The position numbers and the translations under genes were made by a program. From positions 1 through 64,000 of the forward strand of contig JAJFGK010000060.1 of NCBI GenBank assembly GCA_021776195.1: a stretch of DNA of 64,000 bases, read 5' to 3'. Shown in pieces: positions 8,431-17,442 of this stretch; within the stretch, counting starts at the first letter, position 1; each line of letters begins with the position of its first letter. The notes beneath the pieces are model-generated. The model did not search any database and was not told the origin of the DNA. It worked only from the letters and a program-made list of their open reading frames with translations. The stretch is from Kiloniellaceae bacterium. Lineage in GTDB: Bacteria; Pseudomonadota; Alphaproteobacteria; Kiloniellales; Kiloniellaceae.

Positions 8431-9108
8431 GTGACTTTGAGCGAGATGGCGATGTTCAAATCGGTGACCCCGCAGCCCTTCTTTCCGACAATCGCTTGGG
8501 TCCACGATCTGGAAGATAGTGTCGCGACGAGGTTGAACGCCCAGTTGGCCGGAGATCTCGACCGCATGACCGCGCCCCGGCCTCCGTTGACCCCGGGACT
8601 GACCTGGCAAACAGAACAGAACATGCACGAACTCGAGGTCTTCGCCGAGCTGACGGCGCTGATCAAGACGGCCGCGATCGGTGTCATGGACAAGATGGAG
8701 ATCGAATGCGACGGTCCGTTGATCACCGGATGCTGGGCCAACATCAACCCGCCCGGCGCCCCACACAATCCCCATACCCACCCTAATAATCTGCTGAGTG
8801 GGGTTTACTATGTTCAGGCGCCAGAAGGGGCCGACAATATCTGCTTTCACGAACCACGGCCGCAGGTCGACATCATTTCACCAAAGTATCGGAAACTGAA
8901 CCAATACAACGCGATGGTTCAAACCCTCCCCATCAAGCCAGGACGCCTGGTCATCTTTCCAGCATGGATGGTCCATTCGGTGGTCGCGAACAGGAGCAAG
9001 GCATTGCGGATTTCGATTGCCTTCAATGTGATGCCCGAAAACTATGTCGAGACCTTCAGTCGCCCGAAGTGGGAGGGAATACCCCTCGATCCCACCCGCG
9101 GCGGCTGA
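8431..9108 (+). CDS. Putative 2OG-Fe(II) oxygenase-like protein (TIGR02466-type)
   Basis: 225 residues resembling the family of small proteins annotated as putative 2-oxoglutarate/Fe(II) oxygenases. The iron-binding pattern is visible: HNPHTHPNNLLSGVYYVQ in the middle, then GRLVIFPAWMVHSV and a distal arginine in LRISIAFN. Several starts are possible (GTG 8431, ATG 8446, ATG 8452); none has a strong ribosome-binding site. Substrate unknown. It stands alone between the TPP decarboxylase and the convergent phosphoglycerate mutase gene. Confidence 0.75.
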   Translation: MTLSEMAMFKSVTPQPFFPTIAWVHDLEDSVATRLNAQLAGDLDRMTAPRPPLTPGLTWQTEQNMHELEVFAELTALIKTAAIGVMDKMEIECDGPLITGCWANINPPGAPHNPHTHPNNLLSGVYYVQAPEGADNICFHEPRPQVDIISPKYRKLNQYNAMVQTLPIKPGRLVIFPAWMVHSVVANRSKALRISIAFNVMPENYVETFSRPKWEGIPLDPTRGG

Positions 9109-9115
9109 GCTGGCT

Positions 9116-9877
9116 CTAAATCCAGGATATTCGCCGTCGCGGCTTGATCTTGGTCAGGAACTGCCTCAATTGAGAGGTTACGCCGCTGGTCAGCTCGACT
9201 TTGCGCGCCAGCGTAAGGTCGGCCTCGAGGAAGAGCACCAGCGGCAGGGCCGTGGCGATTCGAAAGGCCTCGGTCTCCCGATCCGAAAGTCCCTCGATAA
9301 TCCGCGCGAGGCCTCTGAGACTTGCTGTGTGAGCGACGACCAGCGGTGTCTTACCGGCAAGAAGCGAGGGCACGGCCTCGGACTCCCACCAGGGTTGGAC
9401 CCTCACCGCCGCCTCTTCAAGGCTCTCGCCGCCCGGCAATAGGCTGGGGTCGACATCCCCGTAGAGCGGGTCGTTCGACGGATGATCTGGCGATTCCGAG
9501 GCGATTTCAGGCGGCCCTGCCCGATAGTCGCGCCGCCAGGAGGCGACCTGATCGTTGCCGAATTCGACTGCGGCTTTGATGCGGTTCATACCCTGCAAAC
9601 GCCCGTAGTGACGCTCGTTGAGGCGCCAGGACTCGGTGGTTGGCAGCTCAGGCCTTCTCAGGGCCGTTTTAACAATCGCCAGCGTCTCACGTGCCCTCGA
9701 TAGGCGCGAACAGTAACTCTGGTCGAATAACAGGCCGGCCTCGGCCAGGGCCTGTCCGGCCCGTCGCGCCTCTCTACGACCGGCCGCACTCAGCGGGGCG
9801 TCAGCCCAGCCGGCAAAGCGGTTCTGCCGCACCCATTCGGTCTGGCCGTGACGCAGCAGCACCAGGCAATGGCTCAT
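9116..9877 (-). CDS. gpmA: 2,3-bisphosphoglycerate-dependent phosphoglycerate mutase
   Basis: 253 residues of the histidine-phosphatase superfamily, interconverting 2- and 3-phosphoglycerate. The phosphorylated histidine is in LLRHGQTEW near the N-terminus. RLNERHYGRLQGMN carries the catalytic glutamate and dPGM signature, and PGGESLEE follows. The second histidine is in VAHTASLRGL, where the usual sequence is AHGNSLR; the changed G-N pair is unusual. The ATG at 9877 is chosen because the protein then starts MSHCLVLLRHG; a far longer open frame upstream lies opposite the ELM1 gene and is not coding. GGGAAG is upstream. Confidence 0.88.
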   Translation of the reverse strand: MSHCLVLLRHGQTEWVRQNRFAGWADAPLSAAGRREARRAGQALAEAGLLFDQSYCSRLSRARETLAIVKTALRRPELPTTESWRLNERHYGRLQGMNRIKAAVEFGNDQVASWRRDYRAGPPEIASESPDHPSNDPLYGDVDPSLLPGGESLEEAAVRVQPWWESEAVPSLLAGKTPLVVAHTASLRGLARIIEGLSDRETEAFRIATALPLVLFLEADLTLARKVELTSGVTSQLRQFLTKIKPRRRISWI

Positions 9878-10048
9878 TTTCGCTTCCCATGAACGCCGAC
9901 CCTTTGCCGCTTGCAAAGGAGGCCGACAGAATCGGACAAACCCCTGGGCGCGGGCTATCAAAACCGCTATGACCAGCGACCGTTTCGCATAAAAATCGAA
10001 TGAAACCAAGCGTGCCTGCTTGGCTCTTGTGCGCGTGGACCGATCCAG

Positions 10049-11191
10049 ATGGGCGATTTGAAGAGCAACAGTGTTGGCAATCAGGGCCGCAGCGGAACCG
10101 GCGAGGTGACGCCTTTGACCTGGCTGCTGCTCGACGAACGTCCGGGGCATCGCACGCAGGTGATCGGTGTGTCCGAGGCTCTGGGTTGGCCCTGCGAAAT
10201 CAAGGAAATCCGGTTCAATCCTTTGCACCGCATGGTCAATCGGTTGCTTGGCGCAAGTGTCTTGTCGCTTAACACCAGTGCTTCGGACCGGCTTGAGCCT
10301 CCCTGGCCAGACCTGATCATCGCCATGGGCAGGCGGTCGCAGCCCATTGCCCGTTGGGTCAAGCGGCAAAGCGGCGACCGGGCACGGCTGGTTCAACTGG
10401 GCCGAAAGGCGGCGAACCTCAAGGGCGCTTTCGATCTCGCGGTCACCTGCCGTCATTTCCGACTGCCTGCCGATCCGGCCCGCCTCGAGGTGATCTTGCC
10501 GCCCACGAAAGTGACGGAGCGAGAGCTGCAAAGCGCGCGGGAGAGATGGCCTGAGATCCTCTCCGGCTTGGCTCATCCCCGGGTGTTGCTGTTGGCCGGT
10601 GGCGACACGGCACTGCATCGCCTGTCCCCCGCCGCTGCCCAGGAAATGGCGTCCGCCGTGCAGGACTTTGCCCTGGCGCAAGGGGGCTCGCTCGTCATCG
10701 CCGACAGCCGCCGGACCAGTCGCTTGGCCCGCGAGGCCTTGCGGCATGGTGCGGATCAAGCCCGAATTTTTCCCTGGGTGCCGGATCAGGCCGACAATCC
10801 CTACCTCGGATTGATGGCTCAGGCCGACCTCATTGTCGTGACGGGGGAAAGCGAATCCATGCTCGCCGAAGCCGTCGCGACGCGACGGCCGCTCTACATC
10901 TATCCGCTGGAGGAATTGCCCAAGGGGCCGAAGGGACGCTTTCAAGAGATGGTCTTGCGTCACGCCATGGGCCGAGGCTTTGCCGCCCTCGCGTCCTTTT
11001 GCCGCTGGCTGCTCGACCAGGGCCTGGTCGTACCGCGCCGCGACCTGCGGCTGCTGCACCGGGCGTTGGTGGAGAAGGGTCTGGCCTGCCAGTTCGGAAT
11101 TGGTCAGGCGTCCCCCGGCGGAGGCCTGACCGAAGAAAGGGACGCGATCAGACAACGGATTGTCGCGCTTTTGCCCGAGGTGGAGGCCTGA
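10049..11191 (+). CDS. ELM1/GtrOC1-family putative nucleoside-diphosphate-sugar protein
   Basis: 380 residues matching the mitochondrial-fission ELM1-like family of bacteria. The N-terminal WLLLDERPGHRTQVIGV corresponds to the usual start. VLLLAGGDTALHRL, a middle loop, and a C-terminal VTGESESMLAEAVAT follow, the last resembling the donor-sugar region of GT-B glycosyltransferases. Role is unproven; a sugar-nucleotide-dependent envelope function is inferred from its neighbours. The start may instead be GTG 10106, which has GGCGAG nearby. The next gene begins 7 bases after the stop, so the two are co-transcribed. Confidence 0.75.
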   Translation: MGDLKSNSVGNQGRSGTGEVTPLTWLLLDERPGHRTQVIGVSEALGWPCEIKEIRFNPLHRMVNRLLGASVLSLNTSASDRLEPPWPDLIIAMGRRSQPIARWVKRQSGDRARLVQLGRKAANLKGAFDLAVTCRHFRLPADPARLEVILPPTKVTERELQSARERWPEILSGLAHPRVLLLAGGDTALHRLSPAAAQEMASAVQDFALAQGGSLVIADSRRTSRLAREALRHGADQARIFPWVPDQADNPYLGLMAQADLIVVTGESESMLAEAVATRRPLYIYPLEELPKGPKGRFQEMVLRHAMGRGFAALASFCRWLLDQGLVVPRRDLRLLHRALVEKGLACQFGIGQASPGGGLTEERDAIRQRIVALLPEVEA

Positions 11192-11198
11192 TCGGGAG

Positions 11199-12485
11199 AT
11201 GGCACTTTTCGGTCCCTATTCCCTCTGGCACCAGTTGTGGTCACTGCCCGTTCGTGCCAGCCGGACGATCTGGTTCGCCTGCGGCCCGGTCGAGCGGACA
11301 GCTGCCATCCTGCCCTTGATCGCGGCTCTGCGGGAACGCTTCGCGCGGGTCGAACCGGCCTTTTCACCCGCCAGTACCCACGAACTATCCGACCTGACTG
11401 CAATGCTTCCGGATGGGCGCGTGGTCTACCCCCCACTTTCCTGGCCTGCCGTTTTGAGGCGACATCTCATCGATCTGGACGTCCGTCTTCTCGTCGTGTT
11501 GGCGGCGGCGGAGGGGCTAGGATTGGCGCTGGCAAATGCCGCAGCGCGTCGGGCCATCCCAATTGTGCTGCTTCGCGCTCATGGCGATCCGCCCTGGTCC
11601 GGTCCGGCCCCATCGCTTGAAATTTACTTCGGCAATCAGTCGGCGACGAGCGCCTCCAATGCCGAACGCGTCCTGTCGGTTCCCGAGAGCCTCGATGGGG
11701 CCGCAGTCGACGAAATTGTCTCAGCCATTCGACCGCTTCTGGCGCTTGACTTGAAGCTGCGGCGAGGTGAGACCAGATTCTACCGGCGGGCTGTCCGGGA
11801 CTACCTCGGAAGAAGCCTCGAGGAGGGGTTTCTCAAACGCTTGCTGGGCCGCCGATTGAGACGAATCGAGACCCTGGAAGACCTGCGGCGCGAACTCAAA
11901 CGGCCGCGGACGATCCTTTGCTTGGGCAATGGACCGACCAGCGAGGACCCTGGGCTCGCCGAGCAGACCCATGATTGCCTTTTCCGCGTCAATCATATGT
12001 GGCTTGACCGGGAAAAGTTTACGGACCCCGATGTTGTGTTCTGCGGGTCCGCGGCCACGGTTTCGCGGGTTCGAAAGACGGTGTTCGCTTTCCAATCTGG
12101 GGACTCGGAGCGACGGTTGCTGACCAACCTACTGTTTCTCTGCCTTTCCGGACCGCAACGTTACATCTCCCTGGAGCGATTTTCGCTGTTCTTCTCCGAA
12201 GAACGCTGGCGCGGCCTTCGCCCGACCAATGGGGCTGCCATGCTGGCGACCGCGAGCGCCTTGCAGCCAGACCGGCTCGTCATTGCCGGTATCGATCTTT
12301 TTTCTCATCCCGCCGGGTCCTATCCTGGTGACAGCGTGACGCCCAACGCCTATACACCGGGCCACGAGCCCGATAGCGAACTGGCGCTCCTGCTGGAGGC
12401 TCTGGACCGCTTCAAGGGCGATTTGGTGATCCTCAGCCCGGCTCTCCTGGCGGCTTGGCAACGCCACCGGCAAATGAAGCCCTAG
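11199..12485 (+). CDS. Fusion: Kdo-transferase-like N-domain plus sialyltransferase (GT29)-like C-domain
   Basis: 428 residues in two parts. Residues about 15-150 resemble the acceptor domain of Kdo transferase WaaA (an acidic/aromatic start, then VERTAAILPLIAALRERF and IPIVLLRAHG). Residues about 225-420 resemble GT29 sialyltransferases. ILCLGNGPTSEDP with THDCLFRVNH resembles the sialyl L-motif (GN, HD and R-N in order). RPTNGAAMLATASAL with IAGIDLF resembles the S-motif. A role in modifying lipopolysaccharide or capsule is inferred. The start ATG 11199 lacks good spacing to GGGAG, so translation may couple to the upstream gene. Confidence 0.6.
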   Translation: MALFGPYSLWHQLWSLPVRASRTIWFACGPVERTAAILPLIAALRERFARVEPAFSPASTHELSDLTAMLPDGRVVYPPLSWPAVLRRHLIDLDVRLLVVLAAAEGLGLALANAAARRAIPIVLLRAHGDPPWSGPAPSLEIYFGNQSATSASNAERVLSVPESLDGAAVDEIVSAIRPLLALDLKLRRGETRFYRRAVRDYLGRSLEEGFLKRLLGRRLRRIETLEDLRRELKRPRTILCLGNGPTSEDPGLAEQTHDCLFRVNHMWLDREKFTDPDVVFCGSAATVSRVRKTVFAFQSGDSERRLLTNLLFLCLSGPQRYISLERFSLFFSEERWRGLRPTNGAAMLATASALQPDRLVIAGIDLFSHPAGSYPGDSVTPNAYTPGHEPDSELALLLEALDRFKGDLVILSPALLAAWQRHRQMKP

Positions 12486-12504
12486 CGGATCGGGCGGGGT
12501 TTTG

Positions 12505-14007
12505 ATGGACATCATTGCGGCGACCGTGACGCAACACTACCTTGACTACGAAAAAGCCAGTTCGAACACGATGAGTTCCAATCCAATGAGCCCTGCGGAA
12601 AAGCACTACGGCACGCACCCCAGCTTCAAGACCACCCTGCGGCACAGGCGGCTGGGTTACCTCCTGCATTTCAACCGTCGCAGACCGCCGGGTCTTCGCC
12701 CGGGACCCGATGTGGTTTACATCGACCCGAAGCCTGGCGCGCAGCCCAACGACGCCGCGCCTGTGCGCATCTTTGTCGGAACCGAGCCAGCCCAGCACAG
12801 GGCATTTCGCATCTTTGTTTGGTCGGTCCTCCAGGTTCGCGATCCCAGTCGGCACTATGAAATCCACGTCATGAAGGATCTGGCCGGTTTCGACCGGACG
12901 GGCTGGAAAACGGGCTTTACCTACTACCGCTACGCGATTCCGCAGCTGGCAGGCGGTCATGGCCGGGCAATTTACAACGATGTCGATCAGATCTACCTGA
13001 AGGATCCGGCGATACTTTTCGACATGGATATGCAGGGCAGGGGTGTCTGCGGAATCAACGAGCGCGAGACCTCTGTTCTGTTGATCGACTGTGAGAAGAT
13101 GAACGCGACATGGCGCCGCGAAGAGGCGGAGAGTAGCGATTTTAGGCACAAGCATTTTCGCCGCTGCATGCTGGAAAGCGGACAATGGGGCGCGATGCCC
13201 GGGATCTGGAATGCGCGCGACTGGGAGTATGAGCCTGGAGAATCCGGCCTGCTGCACTATACGACCTTGCAGACCCAACCTTGGCGTCCCTTCCCCAGTG
13301 AGCTGCGCTACCACGAGAGCCCGGAAGGAAAAATCTGGTTCGCCTTGGAAAAAGCGGCGGACGCGGCCGGTTTCACCGTCTTCACGGAAGACCGCCCCAG
13401 CGCGCGTTACGGCGAGCTGCTGGCGGTCTATCGTCAAATGCATGAGAGCGGGACGGAGAACCGGGGGCACGGTCCCGAGAAGACTTTCTACGGTAAATCC
13501 TTGGCCGATCACATCGCTCCGATTGGCCGTCTGGTTCGCGGAACCGCTGCGCGGACGATCCTGGATTTCGGATCAGGCAAGGCGAAGCTCTATGATCCGT
13601 TCCCCGGCGAGCCTGCCGAGTCCCGCTTCAAGCAGATGAAAAGCTGGGGCGATGTTCGGGTGACTTGTTACGATCCGGGATACGAGCCCTTCGCAGGGCC
13701 CTACGCGCCATCGCACGACGGCGTCATTTCGACCGACGTTCTTGAGCATATTCCCGACGACGACATCCCCTGGGTGCTGGACAAGCTCTTTCGGCAGGCG
13801 GCGTCCTTCGTTTACGTCGTGGCGGCGACCTATCCGGCTCGCAAACTCTTGCCGAATGGCGAGAACGCCCACTGCACCCTTCAAGGGGCGGGCTGGTGGC
13901 GCGAGCAGATGGAGGGGGCGGCTCGCCGCAATCCGGGAATTCGCTGGCAGCTCTGTGTTCAGCGGTCGCGTCATCTTCGCGCGACCGACCGGATGTTCGC
14001 CGGCTGA
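12505..14007 (+). CDS. Fusion: GT8-like glycosyltransferase plus SAM methyltransferase
   Basis: 500 residues. The N-terminal half (about 80-260) is a GT-A-type transferase: VRIFVGTEPAQHRAFRIFVW begins it, and YNDVDQIYLKDP supplies the DxD metal site. The C-terminal half (about 340-500) is a class I methyltransferase with TILDFGSGKAKLYDP as motif I and ISTDVLEHIPDDDIP as the methyltransferase-11-like acidic loop. One protein could therefore add a sugar and methylate it. The ATG at 12505 has GGCGGGG just upstream. It follows the preceding transferase by 19 bases, suggesting one operon. Confidence 0.72.
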   Translation: MDIIAATVTQHYLDYEKASSNTMSSNPMSPAEKHYGTHPSFKTTLRHRRLGYLLHFNRRRPPGLRPGPDVVYIDPKPGAQPNDAAPVRIFVGTEPAQHRAFRIFVWSVLQVRDPSRHYEIHVMKDLAGFDRTGWKTGFTYYRYAIPQLAGGHGRAIYNDVDQIYLKDPAILFDMDMQGRGVCGINERETSVLLIDCEKMNATWRREEAESSDFRHKHFRRCMLESGQWGAMPGIWNARDWEYEPGESGLLHYTTLQTQPWRPFPSELRYHESPEGKIWFALEKAADAAGFTVFTEDRPSARYGELLAVYRQMHESGTENRGHGPEKTFYGKSLADHIAPIGRLVRGTAARTILDFGSGKAKLYDPFPGEPAESRFKQMKSWGDVRVTCYDPGYEPFAGPYAPSHDGVISTDVLEHIPDDDIPWVLDKLFRQAASFVYVVAATYPARKLLPNGENAHCTLQGAGWWREQMEGAARRNPGIRWQLCVQRSRHLRATDRMFAG

Positions 14008-14092
14008 ATGACCGCTCGGCGCAGCCAAGATCGAGCGTCATCGGGACTTATGCCCTAAATCCGTGTAGCCCAAGAGTGCAGAACCACGACCC

Positions 14093-14839
14093 ATGCTCTC
14101 CTTCGACAAAATCTCCTTCGACTATGAGCCCTATCCCATCGGGATCGCCCATCCGGTCCTGGCGCCCCAGGACTACCGGGATATGGTCGCGACCTTTCCG
14201 GACTTGAACGTCTTTCAGGCAAAGGACGACAAGGGCGTGAAGCACTCGCTGTCGCGTCACAACAATCGGCGGGCTTACTTCGACCATCTTGGCAAGCATG
14301 AGGTTTGGCAACGGTTCTACGACTATGTCCGCAGCGACACCTTTATCGCGGGCACTCTCGCGATGCTGGAAGCGCAAAACATCGGTCTTGGGCTCGTCCG
14401 CCCTGGTTTCGCTGCCCGCCTCGAAGAGCGCTTCAAGGCTTGGAAGAAGGGGAGCCCGCAGCCGCACTTTCCGCAACTTCGCTCGCGCTTTGAGTTCTCC
14501 GCCATGCCGGTCAACGGTGGGAGTATCCGCCCCCACACCGATCATCCCTCCAAAGCGGTCACACTGGTGATCTCGATTCTGGAGGATCGCGAGTGGGACG
14601 AGACCTGGGGCGGTGGCACAGCGGTCGTTAAGCCGAGGGACCTGACCCGCAGCTTCAACCATATGAACAGCTATCTCGACTTCGACCAGGTCGATGCGGT
14701 CAAGACATTCCCCTTTCGGCCGAACCAATGCTTGGTCTTCGTGAAGACGTTCAATTCATGGCATGCGGTCTGGCCGATGGCGGGCATGGGGTCCCAGGCC
14801 CTTCGTCGCACGCTGACTATCAATATAGAATCCGGTTGA
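14093..14839 (+). CDS. 2OG-Fe(II) oxygenase family protein (prolyl-4-hydroxylase-like)
   Basis: 248 residues. The iron ligands are seen as HTD in SIRPHTDHPSKAV and the distal His in FNSWHAVWPM. LRRTLTINIE carries the 2-oxoglutarate-binding arginine. The GGGTAVVKP turn precedes the second half of the jelly roll. Such enzymes hydroxylate proteins, small molecules or sugars. Its place directly after two fused glycosyltransferases suggests hydroxylation of a glycan or its carrier, but this is inference. No strong ribosome-binding site is seen before the ATG. Confidence 0.72.
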   Translation: MLSFDKISFDYEPYPIGIAHPVLAPQDYRDMVATFPDLNVFQAKDDKGVKHSLSRHNNRRAYFDHLGKHEVWQRFYDYVRSDTFIAGTLAMLEAQNIGLGLVRPGFAARLEERFKAWKKGSPQPHFPQLRSRFEFSAMPVNGGSIRPHTDHPSKAVTLVISILEDREWDETWGGGTAVVKPRDLTRSFNHMNSYLDFDQVDAVKTFPFRPNQCLVFVKTFNSWHAVWPMAGMGSQALRRTLTINIESG

Positions 14840-14873
14840 CCGACGGGTCCGCTCGCGCGGCCAGGCGCCCTGG

Positions 14874-15485
14874 TCAGATCAACTCGACGTCCTTTTCACC
14901 CTGCGATGCCGTCAGCCGGGCGAGCGCGAAATTTTCGAGCTCGAGAACCGATCTGCCCAGCTCTACATGGTGATCTGGCAGATGGGTGTAGTGAACGATG
15001 CCGACAATATGGTGGCAGATTCTCGTGTCCGGTGCATATATCGGCACGGCGGCGCGGATGAAAGACAACTCATCTCCATTGTCCAGTTTCCACGAACCCT
15101 TGGCATGCGATGGTTCGCCGGACATGACGACGGCTTTGTAATCTTCTCGCTGCTTCTCTCCGAAAGCGCCAAGCTGTTCCCTGCTCGCCTCGTAGCCCGA
15201 GAGATCTTGACCGAGGCCCCGGACCAGCGCGGCGCCATAGTGGCGGTAGGTGAAGGTCAGGCCTTTGGGCTGGAACGCCGCGCAAAAGGCCCAGTCTTCC
15301 AAATGCGCGGCATCAATCGCCGCGAGGTACCGGGGGCAGGTAAATCCGGTCGGGCTGGATCGTGGCATCTTGGACCAGGTTCGCAAGAAATCTCTGACGG
15401 TATCTGTTGTCACCGAATTCGGCGCTCCCCGGTAATCTGACAGTAACGCTAGCCGCCACGAGTTCGAGGCACGCTCATCGGCCAA
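14874..15485 (-). CDS. PAS_5 domain protein
   Basis: 203 residues of the alphaproteobacterial PAS_5 type, a single small sensor/adaptor domain with no output module. Features include the opening FLRTWSKMPRSSPTGFTCPR, a central LTFTYRHYGAALVRGLGQDLSGY and FIRAAVPIYAPD toward the end. The start is TTG at 15485, since no ATG or GTG lies near the conserved start; GAGAG is seven bases upstream. It lies opposite the glycan genes and may sense a small ligand. No kinase partner is adjacent. Confidence 0.7.
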   Translation of the reverse strand: MADERASNSWRLALLSDYRGAPNSVTTDTVRDFLRTWSKMPRSSPTGFTCPRYLAAIDAAHLEDWAFCAAFQPKGLTFTYRHYGAALVRGLGQDLSGYEASREQLGAFGEKQREDYKAVVMSGEPSHAKGSWKLDNGDELSFIRAAVPIYAPDTRICHHIVGIVHYTHLPDHHVELGRSVLELENFALARLTASQGEKDVELI

Positions 15486-15599
15486 GTCTAAACTCTCGGA
15501 TTAGAACGTATCACCATAGATACGTTAGCTGATGGTTGCGTTTTGTCTAGTTCACTCTACGCCGAGGACTAGATGCAACCCTAGAGAAATCGCAGCGGC

Positions 15600-17318
15600 T
15601 CAGGCGGTTTGCTGAAGGGACTGCACATCCTCGACCAAATCCGCCCGGCCGTTCTCGATCCTGTAGACCCTGTGGGCAATCGCGGTCCAACTGGGGCGGT
15701 GGGTAATCGCGAGAACACCCATGCTGTCGCCCAGGGCAGCGATCGATTGGCATATTTCCGCTTCCGTCTCTGGATCCAGCGCGCTCGTCACCTCATCGAG
15801 AATGAGGAGTTTGGGGCGCCCGGCCAACGCGCGGGCCAGGGCGATCCGTTGACGCTGACCGCCTGACAGCTTGGACCCATGCTCTCCGACGACGGTCTGA
15901 AGCCCGTCCGGAAGGGATGTGGTGAAGTCCCAGGCTCGGGCCGCCTTCAGCGCCTCGATGGCGTCGGTCTCCGTGAGGCGAGGGTCGCCCAGGGTAATGT
16001 TGGCCAGGATGGTGTCGTGGAACAGGACCAGGTCCTGCGGCACATAGCCGATCAGCGACCGCCAGGAAATCAGGTCAAGGTCGGCCAGTGCGACTCCATC
16101 GATCTCGATAGTGCCGCGCTGGGCCTTGTGGAGGCCGAGCAGCAGATCGGAGATCGTCGTCTTGCCACTACCCGAGGGACCGATCATGACGGTGATCCCG
16201 CGGGCCGGCACCTCGATGGTGACACCTCGAAGTATCTGGTGATCGCCGTAGGAAAAGTCGACTTCGCGTGCCACGCAGCCGATCTGAAAGCTTGCTCTTT
16301 TCCGGCCCGGATTGTCCTCGCGGGCGTCGCGCGCCTCGGCGAGAAGCTCTTTGAAGGCCGCAAATGCGCTTTCCTCGTGGAGCGCCTTTTGCGCTTCTTG
16401 CTGTGCCTTGCCCATGGTTGTGACGATCTGAAACAGCAAAAAACCCAGCACCAGAAGCTCGGACGGGTCGGTCCCCCAGAAGGTGACCGTCATGTAGAAT
16501 CCGATGCCGCCGATGATGGTCAGGAAGACCTGCTGCAGTTGCTTCAGCGCGTGCCGACCGAAGGCCTGCTTGCGCAGGGCCTTGCGCAACTGGTCGATCT
16601 TCTTATCGAAAAACCCGACAAACCGGTCCTGTTTGGCCATTGCCTTCATCGGCTTGATGTTGGTCAGCGCATCGACCAGTTGGGCGGTCAACTCGTTGGA
16701 CCGAAGGGTCTGCTTGAAACCGGCTTTCCTGACCATCTTGACGAAAACATGCAGGCAGGCGCCGATCGTCAGGCCCAAAATCAGCGCCGCGATGGCAATT
16801 CGCCATGAGACCAGAAGGGCTACGGCTGAATAGATCAGAATCTGAATGGCATAGCTCATGACGTAGGCGGTGATCTGGTAGGCATTGCTTGCCCGAGTCA
16901 CCTCCTGGCTGATGGCATTGGCAATGCGTCCTGATTTCTTATCGGCGAAGAAAGACCAGCGCGCCCCCATCAGGTGCTCGATCAGGCGGTGGCGCAGGAT
17001 CGTGCACACATCGGCCACGGTGTAACTGACGTAACGCATCGCGAGTAGGTGCATCAGCGAGGTGAGAACGGTGGCGCTGCCCACCAAGATCAGCAAGACC
17101 GGGAGGGTCGGTGGCAGACTCACGAACGCCAAGGCCTGGAGCGTGACTGCTGTGGCCAGGTTGGGGTCCGGCGAGGGGGATTCGGATGCAAGCGACAGCA
17201 ACGGCAGCAGGCCGGTTAGCCCGATGCCCTGAAACAACCCGGCGAGCAGGAGGCAGATGAGAACCGCACCCGGCTTGGTGCCTTCCATGGTCACAAAACT
17301 GTGGAGGAGCTTGATCAT
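15600..17318 (-). CDS. ABC exporter, fused membrane and ATPase domains (MsbA/lipid-A-exporter-like)
   Basis: 572 residues: six membrane segments in the first 300, then a nucleotide-binding domain. Walker A is GPSGSGKTT, the Q-loop is YVPQDLVLF, the signature is LSGGQRQRIALARAL, Walker B is LLILDEVTSALD and the switch histidine is in AITHR. All catalytic motifs are intact. Type IV exporters of this size move lipids, glycolipids or drugs outward. Next to glycan-modifying genes, a lipid-linked or glycolipid cargo is the favoured guess. The next minus-strand gene upstream is the GntR regulator, 124 bases away. Confidence 0.85.
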   Translation of the reverse strand: MIKLLHSFVTMEGTKPGAVLICLLLAGLFQGIGLTGLLPLLSLASESPSPDPNLATAVTLQALAFVSLPPTLPVLLILVGSATVLTSLMHLLAMRYVSYTVADVCTILRHRLIEHLMGARWSFFADKKSGRIANAISQEVTRASNAYQITAYVMSYAIQILIYSAVALLVSWRIAIAALILGLTIGACLHVFVKMVRKAGFKQTLRSNELTAQLVDALTNIKPMKAMAKQDRFVGFFDKKIDQLRKALRKQAFGRHALKQLQQVFLTIIGGIGFYMTVTFWGTDPSELLVLGFLLFQIVTTMGKAQQEAQKALHEESAFAAFKELLAEARDAREDNPGRKRASFQIGCVAREVDFSYGDHQILRGVTIEVPARGITVMIGPSGSGKTTISDLLLGLHKAQRGTIEIDGVALADLDLISWRSLIGYVPQDLVLFHDTILANITLGDPRLTETDAIEALKAARAWDFTTSLPDGLQTVVGEHGSKLSGGQRQRIALARALAGRPKLLILDEVTSALDPETEAEICQSIAALGDSMGVLAITHRPSWTAIAHRVYRIENGRADLVEDVQSLQQTA

Positions 17319-17442
17319 CGGGTGGCACAGGTGCTCACAAAACGGGTTGCCGCAAAGCGACGCGAAAGGACGGCGTTTTGGTTGATCATCACGGCTGTCT
17401 TACTCTCTTTGCCACGGACGGCCAAGAGGTTGGTCGCGCCGC

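Noticed and set aside
9878..11155. Long minus-strand open frame upstream of gpmA (total 679 residues)
   Set aside because: It lies opposite the well-supported ELM1 gene, has composition of a GC-rich shadow frame, and the mutase starts cleanly at 9877.
12433..13512. 359-residue minus-strand frame opposite the GT8-methyltransferase fusion
   Set aside because: No recognisable motifs; the plus strand has clear GT-A and methyltransferase motifs throughout.
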